Below are positions 25,236 to 33,512 of a stretch of DNA of 64,000 nt, piece by piece; position 1 is the stretch's first letter, and every line of letters starts with the position of its first letter. This DNA is from Deltaproteobacteria bacterium (GTDB lineage: Bacteria; Myxococcota_A; Polyangia; Polyangiales; JADJMO01), in NCBI GenBank assembly GCA_022843175.1, contig JALHOE010000003.1:50850-114849 (forward strand), given 5' to 3'. The position numbers and the translations under genes were made by a program. The notes under the pieces are model-generated. The model saw nothing but the letters and a program-made list of their open reading frames with translations, searched no databases and was not told the origin of the DNA.

Positions 25236-26405
25236 TCACTCCGCAGCGAGCGCGGACGCGCGCCGCCCGTAATGGATCGAGAGCAGGTCTTCGAGCGTCT
25301 GCGGACGGCTGCGTCCGTACACGCGCCCGACCATCGCCGGCGAGGAGTGCCCCATCAGACGTGCGCAGAGCTCGTGCGGAACGCCGTCCTCGACGAGCCA
25401 ACTGCAGAAGCTCCGGCGCATGTCGTTCGGGCTCGGACAGTCGACGAGTCGCGCGCCATCCTGCTTGAGGAGGACGTTGACGGGCTTGCCGGCGAGCGTC
25501 TTGCCCTTCGCGTCGACCACGCGCGAGGTGACCACCTTGCCGTCGTCGCCCTCGTTGAGGTGGAGCCCGATGGACGCGGCGGCGATGGCGACGTCACGGC
25601 GGACCGAGTCCCAGCGGCGGAACGTCGAGTCCTTGCCCGTCGCGCGCGTCATGGACCAGTCGAGGAAGGCGGCCATGTGCGGCAGGACCGGGATGACGCG
25701 CGCGGCGCCCTCCGTCTTGGTGCCGCGGATCTTGAGCCGCTTGGTCCGTGCGTCGTAGTCGCCGTCCCTCGCGGCCATCGCCTCGGACCAGCGGGCACCT
25801 GATCCGAAGATGAACGCGACGACCGCCGCGCGCCCCCTGTCCTCGCCGGTCTTCTCGACTCGGTCACGGTCGGCGAAATGCTCGATGAGCCGCCACGCCT
25901 CGTCGCGCGTGAACCACCGCTTGCGCGGCACGTACTCGGTCGACAGGTCGGGGACGACGGCGTCGACGGACGCCGAGAAGTACCCCTTCTTGCGCGCGAC
26001 CCTCAGCATTCCGCGCACGGTCGAGAGCTCCTTGGCGATAGTGCTCGGGGTGGCCCCCTCGGCCTCGCGCTCCTCGACGTACTCGTTGAGGCGGACCAGG
26101 GTCAGGTCGCTCATCGGCGCGTGGTCGCCGATCAGCCGCAGCAGGTTCTTGGCGTGCGTGATCATCATGCGCGCCGTCTCGGCCGAGCGCTTGCCGCGGG
26201 TGACGAGCGCGTCGAAGTCGTCGAGGTGCGCCTCGATGCTCATCCTCAGCGTCGCGTGCTCGGGCGCGAGGCCGGGGTCGGCAGCGAGTCGGCCGAGCGC
26301 CCTGACTTTGATCTTTGCGAGCTCCCTGTCGGTTGTGCGGAGCGGGTGGCGGTGCGTGCGGCCGTCCTGCCCGGTGTACGCGGCGAAATAGTAGGGCGAG
26401 TCTCC
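25236..26405 (-). CDS. int: Tyrosine recombinase (island 1 integrase)
   Basis: About 390 residues. N-terminal Arm/SAM-like part: SPYYFAAYTGQDGRTHRHPL, RLNEYVEEREAEGATPSTI. Catalytic domain: GSGARWSEAMA (Arg), PNDMRRSF (replacing the usual H-x-x-R with N-D-M-R), CARLMGHSSPAMVGRVY (His and nucleophile Tyr). The frame stays open far upstream, but the integrase-like part stops near 26405, next to a tail-fibre-like gene on the other strand, so its first codons may be missing. It sits 165 bases from att1, as expected for an integrase acting at tRNA-Phe. Confidence 0.75.
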   Translation of the reverse strand, partial: GDSPYYFAAYTGQDGRTHRHPLRTTDRELAKIKVRALGRLAADPGLAPEHATLRMSIEAHLDDFDALVTRGKRSAETARMMITHAKNLLRLIGDHAPMSDLTLVRLNEYVEEREAEGATPSTIAKELSTVRGMLRVARKKGYFSASVDAVVPDLSTEYVPRKRWFTRDEAWRLIEHFADRDRVEKTGEDRGRAAVVAFIFGSGARWSEAMAARDGDYDARTKRLKIRGTKTEGAARVIPVLPHMAAFLDWSMTRATGKDSTFRRWDSVRRDVAIAAASIGLHLNEGDDGKVVTSRVVDAKGKTLAGKPVNVLLKQDGARLVDCPSPNDMRRSFCSWLVEDGVPHELCARLMGHSSPAMVGRVYGRSRPQTLEDLLSIHYGRRASALAAE

Positions 26406-26411
26406 GCGACC

Positions 26412-27131
26412 ATGCGCTTTGCCAACGCGACGACGGTCGCGGCGAGCCGCAACGCCGCCAACAGCGGCAACCTGGGCCTGCTCGGCGTCAACGCCTCCGA
26501 CGGCCTCTACGTGGGCGCCGACGCCTCGGACGGCAACCGCGTCGCCAACGTGCTGCTGAGCGCGTCGACCGGCGTCTACATGTCGACCGCGGGCTCCACT
26601 CGCGTGCTGGCGAACTCCACCGCGGTCTACCTCGTCGACAAGCGGATCCAGATGGGCGCGAACACGACCGACATCTCGGTCCGCGCGGGAAGCGGGTCGC
26701 CGGAGGGGGTCGTCACGGCGCCCACGGGGTCGCTGTGGCTCCGCACCGACGGCTCGTCCGGCGCGAACGCGTACCTCAAGGACTCCGGCACGGGCAACAC
26801 GGGCTGGGCCGCGCTCGGCGGAGGCACCGGCACGACGCTCACGATCCGCACGACCGCCGGGCCCGTGACCCTGACGGGCTCCGGCGTCGCGCGCCGCAAC
26901 GTCCACGTCAACAGGTACGCCGGGAACATCACGTTCAACCTGCCGACGACGGGGCGGACGGTCGGAGAGTCGTTCGCGTTCAAGAACGGGTGGGTCGGCG
27001 CCTACACGCTCACGGTCGACGCCGGATCCGGGGTCGGCCACGACGGGCCGGGATCGCTTCAGACCTACGACCTCTCAGAGGGCGTATCCGCCGAGCTCGT
27101 CTGGGACGGGGCGGACTGGAATCTGATCTGA
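26412..27131 (+). CDS. Phage tail-fibre-like protein, possibly 5'-truncated
   Basis: 239 residues from ATG 26412. Signature stretches of phage fibre or receptor proteins are present: RFANATTVAASRNAANSGNL, NASDGLYVGADASD, GSLWLRTDGSSG, and DSGTGNTGWAALGG. A jelly-roll-like end follows, with AYTLTVDAGSG. The fibre pattern already begins at the first residues, and the same frame upstream (VGRVSAT) also fits, so the real N-terminus may have been lost at the integrase junction. A terminator-like hairpin follows at 27212. Confidence 0.65.
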   Translation: MRFANATTVAASRNAANSGNLGLLGVNASDGLYVGADASDGNRVANVLLSASTGVYMSTAGSTRVLANSTAVYLVDKRIQMGANTTDISVRAGSGSPEGVVTAPTGSLWLRTDGSSGANAYLKDSGTGNTGWAALGGGTGTTLTIRTTAGPVTLTGSGVARRNVHVNRYAGNITFNLPTTGRTVGESFAFKNGWVGAYTLTVDAGSGVGHDGPGSLQTYDLSEGVSAELVWDGADWNLI

Positions 27132-27211
27132 GCGAACGGCGACGGCGGCGCGCTCTCATGGCGACGCTGAACGCTCGCTGAGCCCCTTCTCTCCGTCGCT
27201 CCAGACGGTTG

Positions 27212-27248
27212 AAGCCCCGGATTCCTCCTCGGAGGGGTCCGGGGCTTT
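27212..27248 (+). terminator. Intrinsic terminator-like hairpin
   Basis: Arms AAGCCCCGGA and TCCGGGGCTT around a GC-rich loop, followed by TTTCGTCGTT. It is 80 bases after the fibre-like gene. This is a standard phage-style rho-independent terminator, though the T-run is short. Confidence 0.65.
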
Positions 27249-27300
27249 CGTCGTTCGTGCAAGCCCCTCGCGCGCCTACTCGAAAGTCGCTGGGTTCGTC

Positions 27301-27321
27301 TATCACCCCGCTGGGGTGATA
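27301..27321. repeat. Perfect inverted repeat
   Basis: Arms TATCACCCC and GGGGTGATA around GCT. It sits in the gap between the terminator and the next small gene (27132-27539 has no other gene). It could be an operator or part of a promoter for the 27540 gene cluster. Confidence 0.4.
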
Positions 27322-27539
27322 GGGCAATGTGCTGGCCGGCACGATGTCACCACGCAGCGTTCGACACCTCGCCGTAAGTGTCTCGATCGACCGTCCGACA
27401 ACTTCCTGACGGCGCCCCGTCGCCGCTTCTTCCGTTTTGCGTGAATCTCCGCGGTTCCACTTTCGGCACGGTCGATGCTGGTTGCCTCCGGCGTCGCACG
27501 AGTCCGTCGCGACGTCGCATCGAGGGAGGCACGATCGAG

Positions 27540-27824
27540 ATGATCATCGCGCAACAGCTCAAGACGCTCTCCGCGGTCACCATCGCAACGACCGCGACGG
27601 CGCTCGGTCACGGGTCCGGCGGCGCCGCCAACGCGGGCATCATGGTGCAGGCGCCGTCGAGCAACACCGCGAGCGTCTTCATCGGCGACAGCGCGGTGAC
27701 GACCTCGACGGGTCTGGAGATCGAGCCCGGCAAGGGCATCACCCTGCCGATCCAGGACGAGGGCACCGTCTATGGCGTCGTTGCCAGCGGCACCCAAGAC
27801 CTCCGCGTCCTCAAGCTCCTGTGA
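27540..27824 (+). CDS. Small phage-like structural protein of unknown function
   Basis: 94 residues from ATG 27540, preceded by GAGGGAGG at a slightly long spacing. Sequence: Ala/Thr-rich N-terminus, then ANAGIMVQAPSSNTASVFIG and GLEIEPGKGITLPIQDEG, a beta-rich pattern seen in small tail-associated proteins. It is followed after 13 bases by the LamG-like gene, suggesting one transcript with the next four genes. Confidence 0.55.
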   Translation: MIIAQQLKTLSAVTIATTATALGHGSGGAANAGIMVQAPSSNTASVFIGDSAVTTSTGLEIEPGKGITLPIQDEGTVYGVVASGTQDLRVLKLL

Positions 27825-27837
27825 GCCCCGCGCCGCG

Positions 27838-28656
27838 ATGAGCGACTGGTTCAATAACGATCCGTTCTATCCCTCCCAGACTTCGTTCTGGGGCGCGGAC
27901 GACGGCGAGAGCCCCGACGCGCTGTTCTGGTACAGCGGTGACGTCGGCGTCACCGACGATGGCGTGAACGTCAGCGCATGGGACGACCGCGCCAACGCCA
28001 ACGATCTCACACCGCCCGTCGGGGAGCCCCAGGTGACCACACAGAACGGTCTGGATGCCGTCTTCTTCCAGGACGCGTCGGCCTCGCACTACTTGGAGAA
28101 CACCGCGCTCTCGCCCGAGCCCGAATCGCCGTTCACCATCTACTGCGTCTTCCACGCGACCCTCCAGACGAGCGGCGGCGGTCTCCAGGGCGCCAACATG
28201 GGCGCTCCCGTCGCGGTCTCGGATGCGACGCAGAGCGTGCTTGCGTACCTCAACGTCTCACACGAAGTCGATGGCGACGGCGAAAGCCAGGACCAGCACC
28301 AATTGTGGTTCACGGCCCAGAGCGAAGACGGACATCTCCGCTACCAGGAGGGGTTTTCGTCGACCGGCAACTGGCCATCCTTCGACCCCGATTGCACGAC
28401 GGTGAACAAGCTGCGGCTCGCGTGCATTGTCGTGAACGGCGCATCATCGGCTCTCTACATAGACGACATGGCGACAGCGAAATCGTCGGGCACGCTCGGT
28501 GGCGCGTCCGTGACGCTGGTTCGGCTCGGTGCGGTCGACCATCTCTTCAACACCTTCGGTGGCACGCTGTGCGAAGTCTTCGCCGTGCCGAACGCCGCCG
28601 ACGCGACTGCTCGCGCAGCCACGAAGACGTATCTCGAACGGTGGGGCTCATTCTGA
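27838..28656 (+). CDS. Laminin-G/ConA-like fold protein in a phage-like module
   Basis: 272 residues. Features: ALFWYSGDVGVTDDGVNVSAWDDRANANDLTPPVG, SPFTIYCVFHATLQT, LRLACIVVNGASSALYIDDM and a C-terminal GTLCEVFAVPNAADATARA. The last block (a location-of-the-edge helix after the sandwich) is typical of LamG-like proteins of phage heads or tails that bind sugars or decorate the surface. There is no signal peptide. It is 21 bases ahead of the first of three paralogues. Confidence 0.6.
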   Translation: MSDWFNNDPFYPSQTSFWGADDGESPDALFWYSGDVGVTDDGVNVSAWDDRANANDLTPPVGEPQVTTQNGLDAVFFQDASASHYLENTALSPEPESPFTIYCVFHATLQTSGGGLQGANMGAPVAVSDATQSVLAYLNVSHEVDGDGESQDQHQLWFTAQSEDGHLRYQEGFSSTGNWPSFDPDCTTVNKLRLACIVVNGASSALYIDDMATAKSSGTLGGASVTLVRLGAVDHLFNTFGGTLCEVFAVPNAADATARAATKTYLERWGSF

Positions 28657-28677
28657 GGCGCGACGGAGGAACCATCT

Positions 28678-29118
28678 ATGTCAGGAATGCAGATCGAAGC
28701 GCTGAGGCGCACCAAGCTCTACCTCGCGACGCCGACGACGCCGGTGCCCATCAACCCGCTCGCGCAGTTCATCGACACGCTCGGCTGGGTGTCGGGCGTC
28801 CTCCAGGTGCGCATCTACTCCGCGAACTTCTCGGTCTCGCCGCAGGGCCAGGACGCGGCGGTGCGGTTCGCGGTCTACAACACGTCGGTCTCGCAGGAAG
28901 ATCCGGCCGTCACCCTCATCGAGCCTACGCCGCTCACCTTCGTGCAGGTCGACTCCACGTCGCCCGGCAACGCCGCGCTGCCGCTGCTCGTCAGCGCCAT
29001 CCCGCACCGCATGAGCCGCTACGTCTCGGTCCAGATGTCGACCATCCTGCTCGGCACCGCCACGTCGGTGAGCGGGGACATCACCGTCGGCGTCGACTTG
29101 ATCGGGAGGACTTCCTGA
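28678..29118 (+). CDS. Paralogue 1 of a three-gene tandem family
   Basis: 146 residues, no signal peptide, beta-rich. It shares with the next two genes the core NPLAQFIDTLGWVSGVLQVRIY, then a strand with SQEDPAVTLIEP, and the ending DITVGVDLIGR. It begins EALRRTKLYLATPTTPVPI, where the others have VLRKTTITLP. The family is unknown. The conserved tryptophan-glycine core and common end suggest a single-domain structural subunit. Its stop overlaps the next start (TGATG). Confidence 0.6.
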   Translation: MSGMQIEALRRTKLYLATPTTPVPINPLAQFIDTLGWVSGVLQVRIYSANFSVSPQGQDAAVRFAVYNTSVSQEDPAVTLIEPTPLTFVQVDSTSPGNAALPLLVSAIPHRMSRYVSVQMSTILLGTATSVSGDITVGVDLIGRTS

Positions 29119-29579
29119 TGGCGGGCGTGAAGGTCACGGTTCTGCGGAAGACCACCATCACGCTGCCCGCCGTCGTTGGGGCGGCGAGCGTGACACTGCC
29201 ACCCCTCGCCGAGTTCGTGAACACCATCGGCTGGGTGTCTGGAACGCTCCAGGTCCGCGTCTACGACAACAGTCTAACGGGCACGACAGCGAAGGTGATC
29301 GTCGCTGTGATCAACGCCGCCGTCGCGCCGGAAGATCCGGCCGTCACGCTCACCGAGCTCGTGACGGGCGGTCCGCTGGCAGTCGTTGAAATCGTGCCGG
29401 CGTTCCCGGCTGCGGCGGCGCTCATGACTTCGTACATCCCGACGCCAGACCCCAGCAACAACCCGTATCCCGCGATTGCCGAATCGGTGTCCGTGATCGC
29501 CGTCGTCGAGGCCGGTCAGGGCACCACCGTCGGCGGCAGCATCACCATCGGCATCGACCTGATCGGCAGGAACGCGTAG
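29118..29579 (+). CDS. Paralogue 2 of a three-gene tandem family
   Basis: 153 residues, translationally coupled to paralogue 1. Core: VLRKTTITLPAVVGAASVTL, PPLAEFVNTIGWVSGTLQVR, APEDPAVTLTEL, ending ITIGIDLIGRNA. It carries a short insertion (PDPSNNPYPAIAESVS) that the others lack. Function unknown, likely structural or receptor-like given the fibre and LamG neighbours. Confidence 0.6.
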   Translation: MAGVKVTVLRKTTITLPAVVGAASVTLPPLAEFVNTIGWVSGTLQVRVYDNSLTGTTAKVIVAVINAAVAPEDPAVTLTELVTGGPLAVVEIVPAFPAAAALMTSYIPTPDPSNNPYPAIAESVSVIAVVEAGQGTTVGGSITIGIDLIGRNA

Positions 29580-29600
29580 ACCACACAAGGAGAGGGATCC

Positions 29601-30029
29601 ATGGCAGCCATTGAAATCGCCGTTCTTCGCAAGACGACCATCACGTTGCCGACGCTCGCCTCGTCGGCAACGCTCATCCTGCCGCCGCTGGCGGAGTTCA
29701 TCGAAACGACCGGCTGGGTCTCGGGCGCACTCGTCGTGCGCGTCTGGTCCGAGACCCTCCCGAACGCAACCGCGAAGGTGAAGGTCCTCGTCAACAGCAT
29801 GATGATTGGAAACGATGATCCCGCCACGACGTTCGTCGGCGCAACCATCTCCGAGGTGGAGATAAACGACGGGCTCAGTCCCCCGACGCTGCTGCAGGCA
29901 AAGATCCCTGACGACGCCGCGCTCGTCATCGGCCGCTACGTCGGCGTTTACCTGTACCTTGACGGAGGCGCCAACGGGCTGAGCGGGACGGTGACGCTCG
30001 CGGTGGACGTAATTGGTCGCGATGCCTAG
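29601..30029 (+). CDS. Paralogue 3 of a three-gene tandem family
   Basis: 142 residues with a clear Shine-Dalgarno (AAGGAGAGG) before ATG 29601. Core: VLRKTTITLPTLASSATLIL, PPLAEFIETTGWVSGALVVR, NDDPATTFVG, and an end VTLAVDVIGRDA. It is closest to paralogue 2 at the N-terminus. Retention of three copies with different loops suggests selection for variation, as in adhesins or minor tail proteins. This is inference only. Confidence 0.6.
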   Translation: MAAIEIAVLRKTTITLPTLASSATLILPPLAEFIETTGWVSGALVVRVWSETLPNATAKVKVLVNSMMIGNDDPATTFVGATISEVEINDGLSPPTLLQAKIPDDAALVIGRYVGVYLYLDGGANGLSGTVTLAVDVIGRDA

Positions 30030-30164
30030 CTAGACGCCAACCCTGCTGACATCGCGCGCATCAAGCGCGGCATCACCGCCGCGCCGCCGAGTAGGATCAC
30101 GGGATGACGATGCTCGATGCTCGATGTTTAGGACGCTGACGAAAATGCCGTGCAGACTGCTCCA

Positions 30165-30695
30165 ATGCCGCGAACATTCAAACTCCCAGCTCTCGTCCTT
30201 GGCGTCGTTGTAGCCGGCGGCGCTCCGGCGTGTCGGCGTCATGACAGCGACGGCGTCCGGCCGGTGGATGGCGAGCAGGCGGCTGGCGCGCCTGACGTAG
30301 GGCTTTGCGAGATCACAAGTTGGGAGACGTTTGGACGTGCGCTGCGTTCGTGCGTTGCGCCAAATAGCGACCCCCATGGTCACACGTCCAGCGGAATTAT
30401 CGGAGTCGAGATATCGAACTCGCGCATTCATGTGCACAAGGTCTGCGTCGGGCGTGACTTGGACGCCGTCTGTATCAGGAGAGTCGCTGAGAAGTGCTCG
30501 TGGACAAACAATGCGCCAAAGGGCCGCGGCGGCGTTGCGATCTTTTTCCCCAACAGTCGAACCTCGGACGTTCGAACGGTTCCATTTGGCGAACGCCGTT
30601 CGTGGGCCACCAATCTGCCGGTTGAACCCGACGACTGCAATGTCGACGCGTGGCTGGATGCGGGCATTGAACTCTTTGGGTTCGATGCTCGGTAG
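30165..30695 (+). CDS. Small secreted or lipoprotein-like protein
   Basis: 176 residues from ATG 30165 (GTG 30150 is also open). A signal-like segment LPALVLGVVVAGGAPACRR contains a lipobox-like APAC. The mature part has five Cys and a beta-rich mid-section (GVEISNSRIHVHKVCVGRDL). Base composition is lower in GC than the flanking genes. No family is recognised. Confidence 0.5.
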   Translation: MPRTFKLPALVLGVVVAGGAPACRRHDSDGVRPVDGEQAAGAPDVGLCEITSWETFGRALRSCVAPNSDPHGHTSSGIIGVEISNSRIHVHKVCVGRDLDAVCIRRVAEKCSWTNNAPKGRGGVAIFFPNSRTSDVRTVPFGERRSWATNLPVEPDDCNVDAWLDAGIELFGFDAR

Positions 30696-30727
30696 ACCAA
30701 AGGCACTAACGAACGGGAGTTCTTATT

Positions 30728-32389
30728 ATGGGAGTTGTCGGTTCCTACGACGGGCGTACCGAGCCACCGAATCCCCAAGCGGGATCAGGCACGAAGTATA
30801 AAGATGTAACGATCGTCGGTGCGAAATGGCCGAATGGAATCATCACCGTCTACGTGTTCGAGGAGACCGACGAGATCGTCTATCAAAAGACAAGCCCATA
30901 TACGGCCACCGAAGACAAAGTGATAGTAGGTGTGAGGATTGTTACGGCGTCTGGCGGCAAGACATACAGCGACGTGCGCGAATATACGTTTGTGATTCCA
31001 CGAGGATTTGGAACCGCGGGTTGGCGAACGAGGGATGCGCCTTTAGGCGTCTACAACCCGACTACTGGATTGGTCCTTTGGAAGGATATCCCCGTTCTAA
31101 CTGCTCTGTCCGGCGTAACAAACAAAGAGGTTTCGCCGATCGAGCCGTTGTTCGGGGATCCCCCGACAATCATTGGCGACGAGATCGCTTGGCCGAAGCC
31201 GAAGCCAGTGCCTATCACGCCAGCGCCGATCCCGCATCCGCTCCCGTTGCCGCCGCCACTCCCAGCGCCGAAGAAGCCGCCGGTTCTTCAACCTCAGAAG
31301 CCAATCAAAGGCAATCCAGGCTTGATTTGGGAACTCGGGCCTTTGGGCCCGGGTCCAGACCGGTGGAAACCTGGCGACGGTCTGCGCGACGCGCCTGGCC
31401 TCGGTGCGATCGGAGGTGCTGGCCGCTTAGCGGGCGTCGGCGGTGTCGAAGGCGGAGTTGGCGTCTCCGGCTCTTTCGGACCCCTTGGGCCGCGGTCGGG
31501 TACGCCGGTAAAGAATGGAGGGAGCAGCTATCCCAGCTCCCCCAGCGGCTCGCCGAGGGATGGTAGTACGGGTAGTCCTTCGGGCGATCGGCCCGGGTGG
31601 GTTGGTGTGGACGGCAAGTCAGTTAGCGGGAGCGCGAGCGGGGGTGGAGGGACAACCGGCTCGCCCGGCGAGCACGTTCGGAGCGGCCATACCGGCGGTG
31701 CGCAAACGAGCCAGGGAAACGCGTCGCCGAGCAAGGGGCGCGGACCCGTCATGAAAGCGGGACGTGGCCAAGGTGGCGAAGAAAGCATTCCGGGCGACGA
31801 CGACTATAGCCCGGAAATGCCGAGCCCCGTCACCGAAGCCGTCTCGCTCTCCCGCGATCCCTTCATCGCCGCCCAGCAGGCGAAGGCTCTCGGTTTCGCG
31901 GGACGCACGATCAGCACCCCCAACGGCCCCGTGCTGGCGTTCCCGCCCGAGGGCGGCGCATCCGCGACCGGCGACACCAACGGCACCATCGACTGGGAGA
32001 TGCTCGATCCGGTCGCGCCGTACGCGGGCGGCATCTACGAGCCGAGCGGTCGTCCTCGCGGCGGCGGCCCCTCACGGCGCACGCGCATGGCCAACCAAGC
32101 CATCGAGGCCCTCTACCCCGAGGGCAGCGGTCCCGGCGCCGATGAGGACGACGAGACTCTCGCGGCCATCTCGGCGATCAACACCGGCCGGCCGATGCCG
32201 GCGCCCGAAGCCCCCGGCGATCCGGCGGCGATGCGGTTCGGCGGGAACGTCGTGGCGGTCTCGACCGGCGCTGCGCCGCCCGTCGGCTCGCCGTCGGCGG
32301 GGATGGTCGTGGCCTACAGCGCGGGCGTCGGAAGCCCGACCATCGTCACGGCTGCCGGACGCGCGATGGGATTCAAGTCGAGCCGCTGA
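30728..32389 (+). CDS. Mosaic Pro/Gly-rich protein of unknown function
   Basis: 553 residues. The first 160 residues form a beta-rich domain in lower-GC DNA (KYKDVTIVGAKWPNGIITVYVF). Residues 160-360 are a Pro- then Gly/Ser-rich linker with no fold. The last 190 residues return to very high GC and look like another protein: LSRDPFIAAQQAKALGFAGR, PNGPVLAFPPEG, RRTRMANQAIEALYP. A Shine-Dalgarno-like AACGGGAG lies ahead of ATG 30728. The pattern suggests a surface or virion-type protein assembled by fusion. No function is recognised. Confidence 0.5.
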   Translation: MGVVGSYDGRTEPPNPQAGSGTKYKDVTIVGAKWPNGIITVYVFEETDEIVYQKTSPYTATEDKVIVGVRIVTASGGKTYSDVREYTFVIPRGFGTAGWRTRDAPLGVYNPTTGLVLWKDIPVLTALSGVTNKEVSPIEPLFGDPPTIIGDEIAWPKPKPVPITPAPIPHPLPLPPPLPAPKKPPVLQPQKPIKGNPGLIWELGPLGPGPDRWKPGDGLRDAPGLGAIGGAGRLAGVGGVEGGVGVSGSFGPLGPRSGTPVKNGGSSYPSSPSGSPRDGSTGSPSGDRPGWVGVDGKSVSGSASGGGGTTGSPGEHVRSGHTGGAQTSQGNASPSKGRGPVMKAGRGQGGEESIPGDDDYSPEMPSPVTEAVSLSRDPFIAAQQAKALGFAGRTISTPNGPVLAFPPEGGASATGDTNGTIDWEMLDPVAPYAGGIYEPSGRPRGGGPSRRTRMANQAIEALYPEGSGPGADEDDETLAAISAINTGRPMPAPEAPGDPAAMRFGGNVVAVSTGAAPPVGSPSAGMVVAYSAGVGSPTIVTAAGRAMGFKSSR

Positions 32390-32485
32390 CCGAGGAGAGA
32401 CCGGAGCGGTCGTCGTCGCGTGTCACACGACGTCGTCGTCACCCGCGATGACATCGTCGGCGTCCCGACGGTGTAGCGGAGCGCG

Positions 32486-32509
32486 ATGTGCCAGCGCTGA
32501 TCCAGTCGG
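32486..32509 (+). repeat. 24-bp direct repeat near the right end of island 1
   Basis: Exact second copy of the 24-base sequence at 25178-25201, here 61 bases left of att2. Between it and the mosaic gene lies the conserved tail RRDADDVIAGDDDVV on the minus strand, matching the tail left of att1. Confidence 0.5.
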
Positions 32510-32570
32510 CCCCCTGCGGCGGGGCCGCCAGACGGCGGAAACCGTGGTCCCGTGCTCCCTGGCTCGGCGC

Positions 32571-32613
32571 TTGAAAATCCGCGTGTCGACAGTTCGATTC
32601 TGTCCCCGGGCAC
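32571..32613 (+). repeat. att2: 3' half of tRNA-Phe gene
   Basis: The same 43 bases as at 25028, from TTGAAAATCC to CCGGGCAC. The upstream side does not continue as a tRNA. It is the junction between island 1 and island 2. Confidence 0.85.
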
Positions 32614-32619
32614 AGCATA

Positions 32620-33490
32620 TCAGCGCGATCCTCCGAGTTGCCCGAGTCGCAGACGTCGCTCGGATCACACTCAAAGCCCCCGGTCAGACAGCCTGGGCAC
32701 AGCGGTCGGGCGGCCGTCGCGAGCTGCTGCTCGATGACGGTGCGGAGTGTTCCCTTCGCGTGGTGCCCATACACCTGCTCCACCATGCCCGTCGAACCAC
32801 GGCGCAGGACCTTCGAGACGGCGAAGAGGTGGACGCCCTTCTGCACGAGCCACGACGCGCACGCACGCCGCAGATCCTTCGGGGAGTAGTAGGGGACCCC
32901 GGCCTTCGTTGCAGCGGCAGCGAGATCGCGGCGGACGTTCGACCACGACGCGAAGAGCGTGCCGATCTTGTTCGGCGCGCCCTCGAGCGCGGTGGCAAGG
33001 AAGTCGCGCCCGAGCGGAGGAGACGGGCACCGTCGTCGAGCGGTACTTCGTATTGGTCCCACGCGGTGATCTCCCACGTCTGGGTGTTCACGTCCTTGCG
33101 GGTGACCTCGAACGACTCGCCGATGTCGGCACCCGTGGCAACGAGAAACGCGACGTGCGCGGCACGATCCGGACGTAGCTCGGCGAGGAGCTTCGCGAAC
33201 TCCTCTGGCGACGGGTGGCGCCCGCGCGGCTTGTAGTTGTTCGACCACCCGATCGGCATTACCGCGGTGTGGTCGTGCGCGTACTGGCCGCGGCGGCGAG
33301 CTAGGCGCAGCGCGCCGCGCGGGGTCGAGAACTCCTTGCCGACGGTCGAAGCCGTCACCGGCCGATCGGTGTGCGACACCGTCTCGGTGCGCCGCTTCCG
33401 ATGTAGCCGTCGACGGCTTCGGCATCGATTGCGGAGAGCCGCGCCCGAACGAATGGGCGCTCGAGACAACACGCATCGTCGCTGGCGAGA
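32620..33490 (-). pseudogene. int: Tyrosine recombinase of island 2, frameshifted
   Basis: The catalytic C-terminus is recognisable: LGRDFLATALEGAPNK, SPKDLRRACASWLVQKG (D-L-R-R replacing H-x-x-R), and STGMVEQVYGHH (nucleophile Tyr). The central part RHPSPEEFAKLLAEL ... GADIGESFEVTRKDVNTQTW is in another frame (break near 33030). The N-terminal piece ERPFVRARLSAIDAEAVDGYI is in a third frame (break near 33390). The start is cut at about 33490. The gene ends beside att2, as an integrase would, but it cannot give a working protein as read. Confidence 0.65.
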
Positions 33491-33512
33491 TCTGGCGGAT
33501 GCGGTTTAAACC

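Noticed and set aside
26412..32389. A complete prophage
   Set aside because: No terminase, portal, capsid, tape-measure, lysis or replication genes are present, only fibre/decoration-like and unknown genes plus an integrase.
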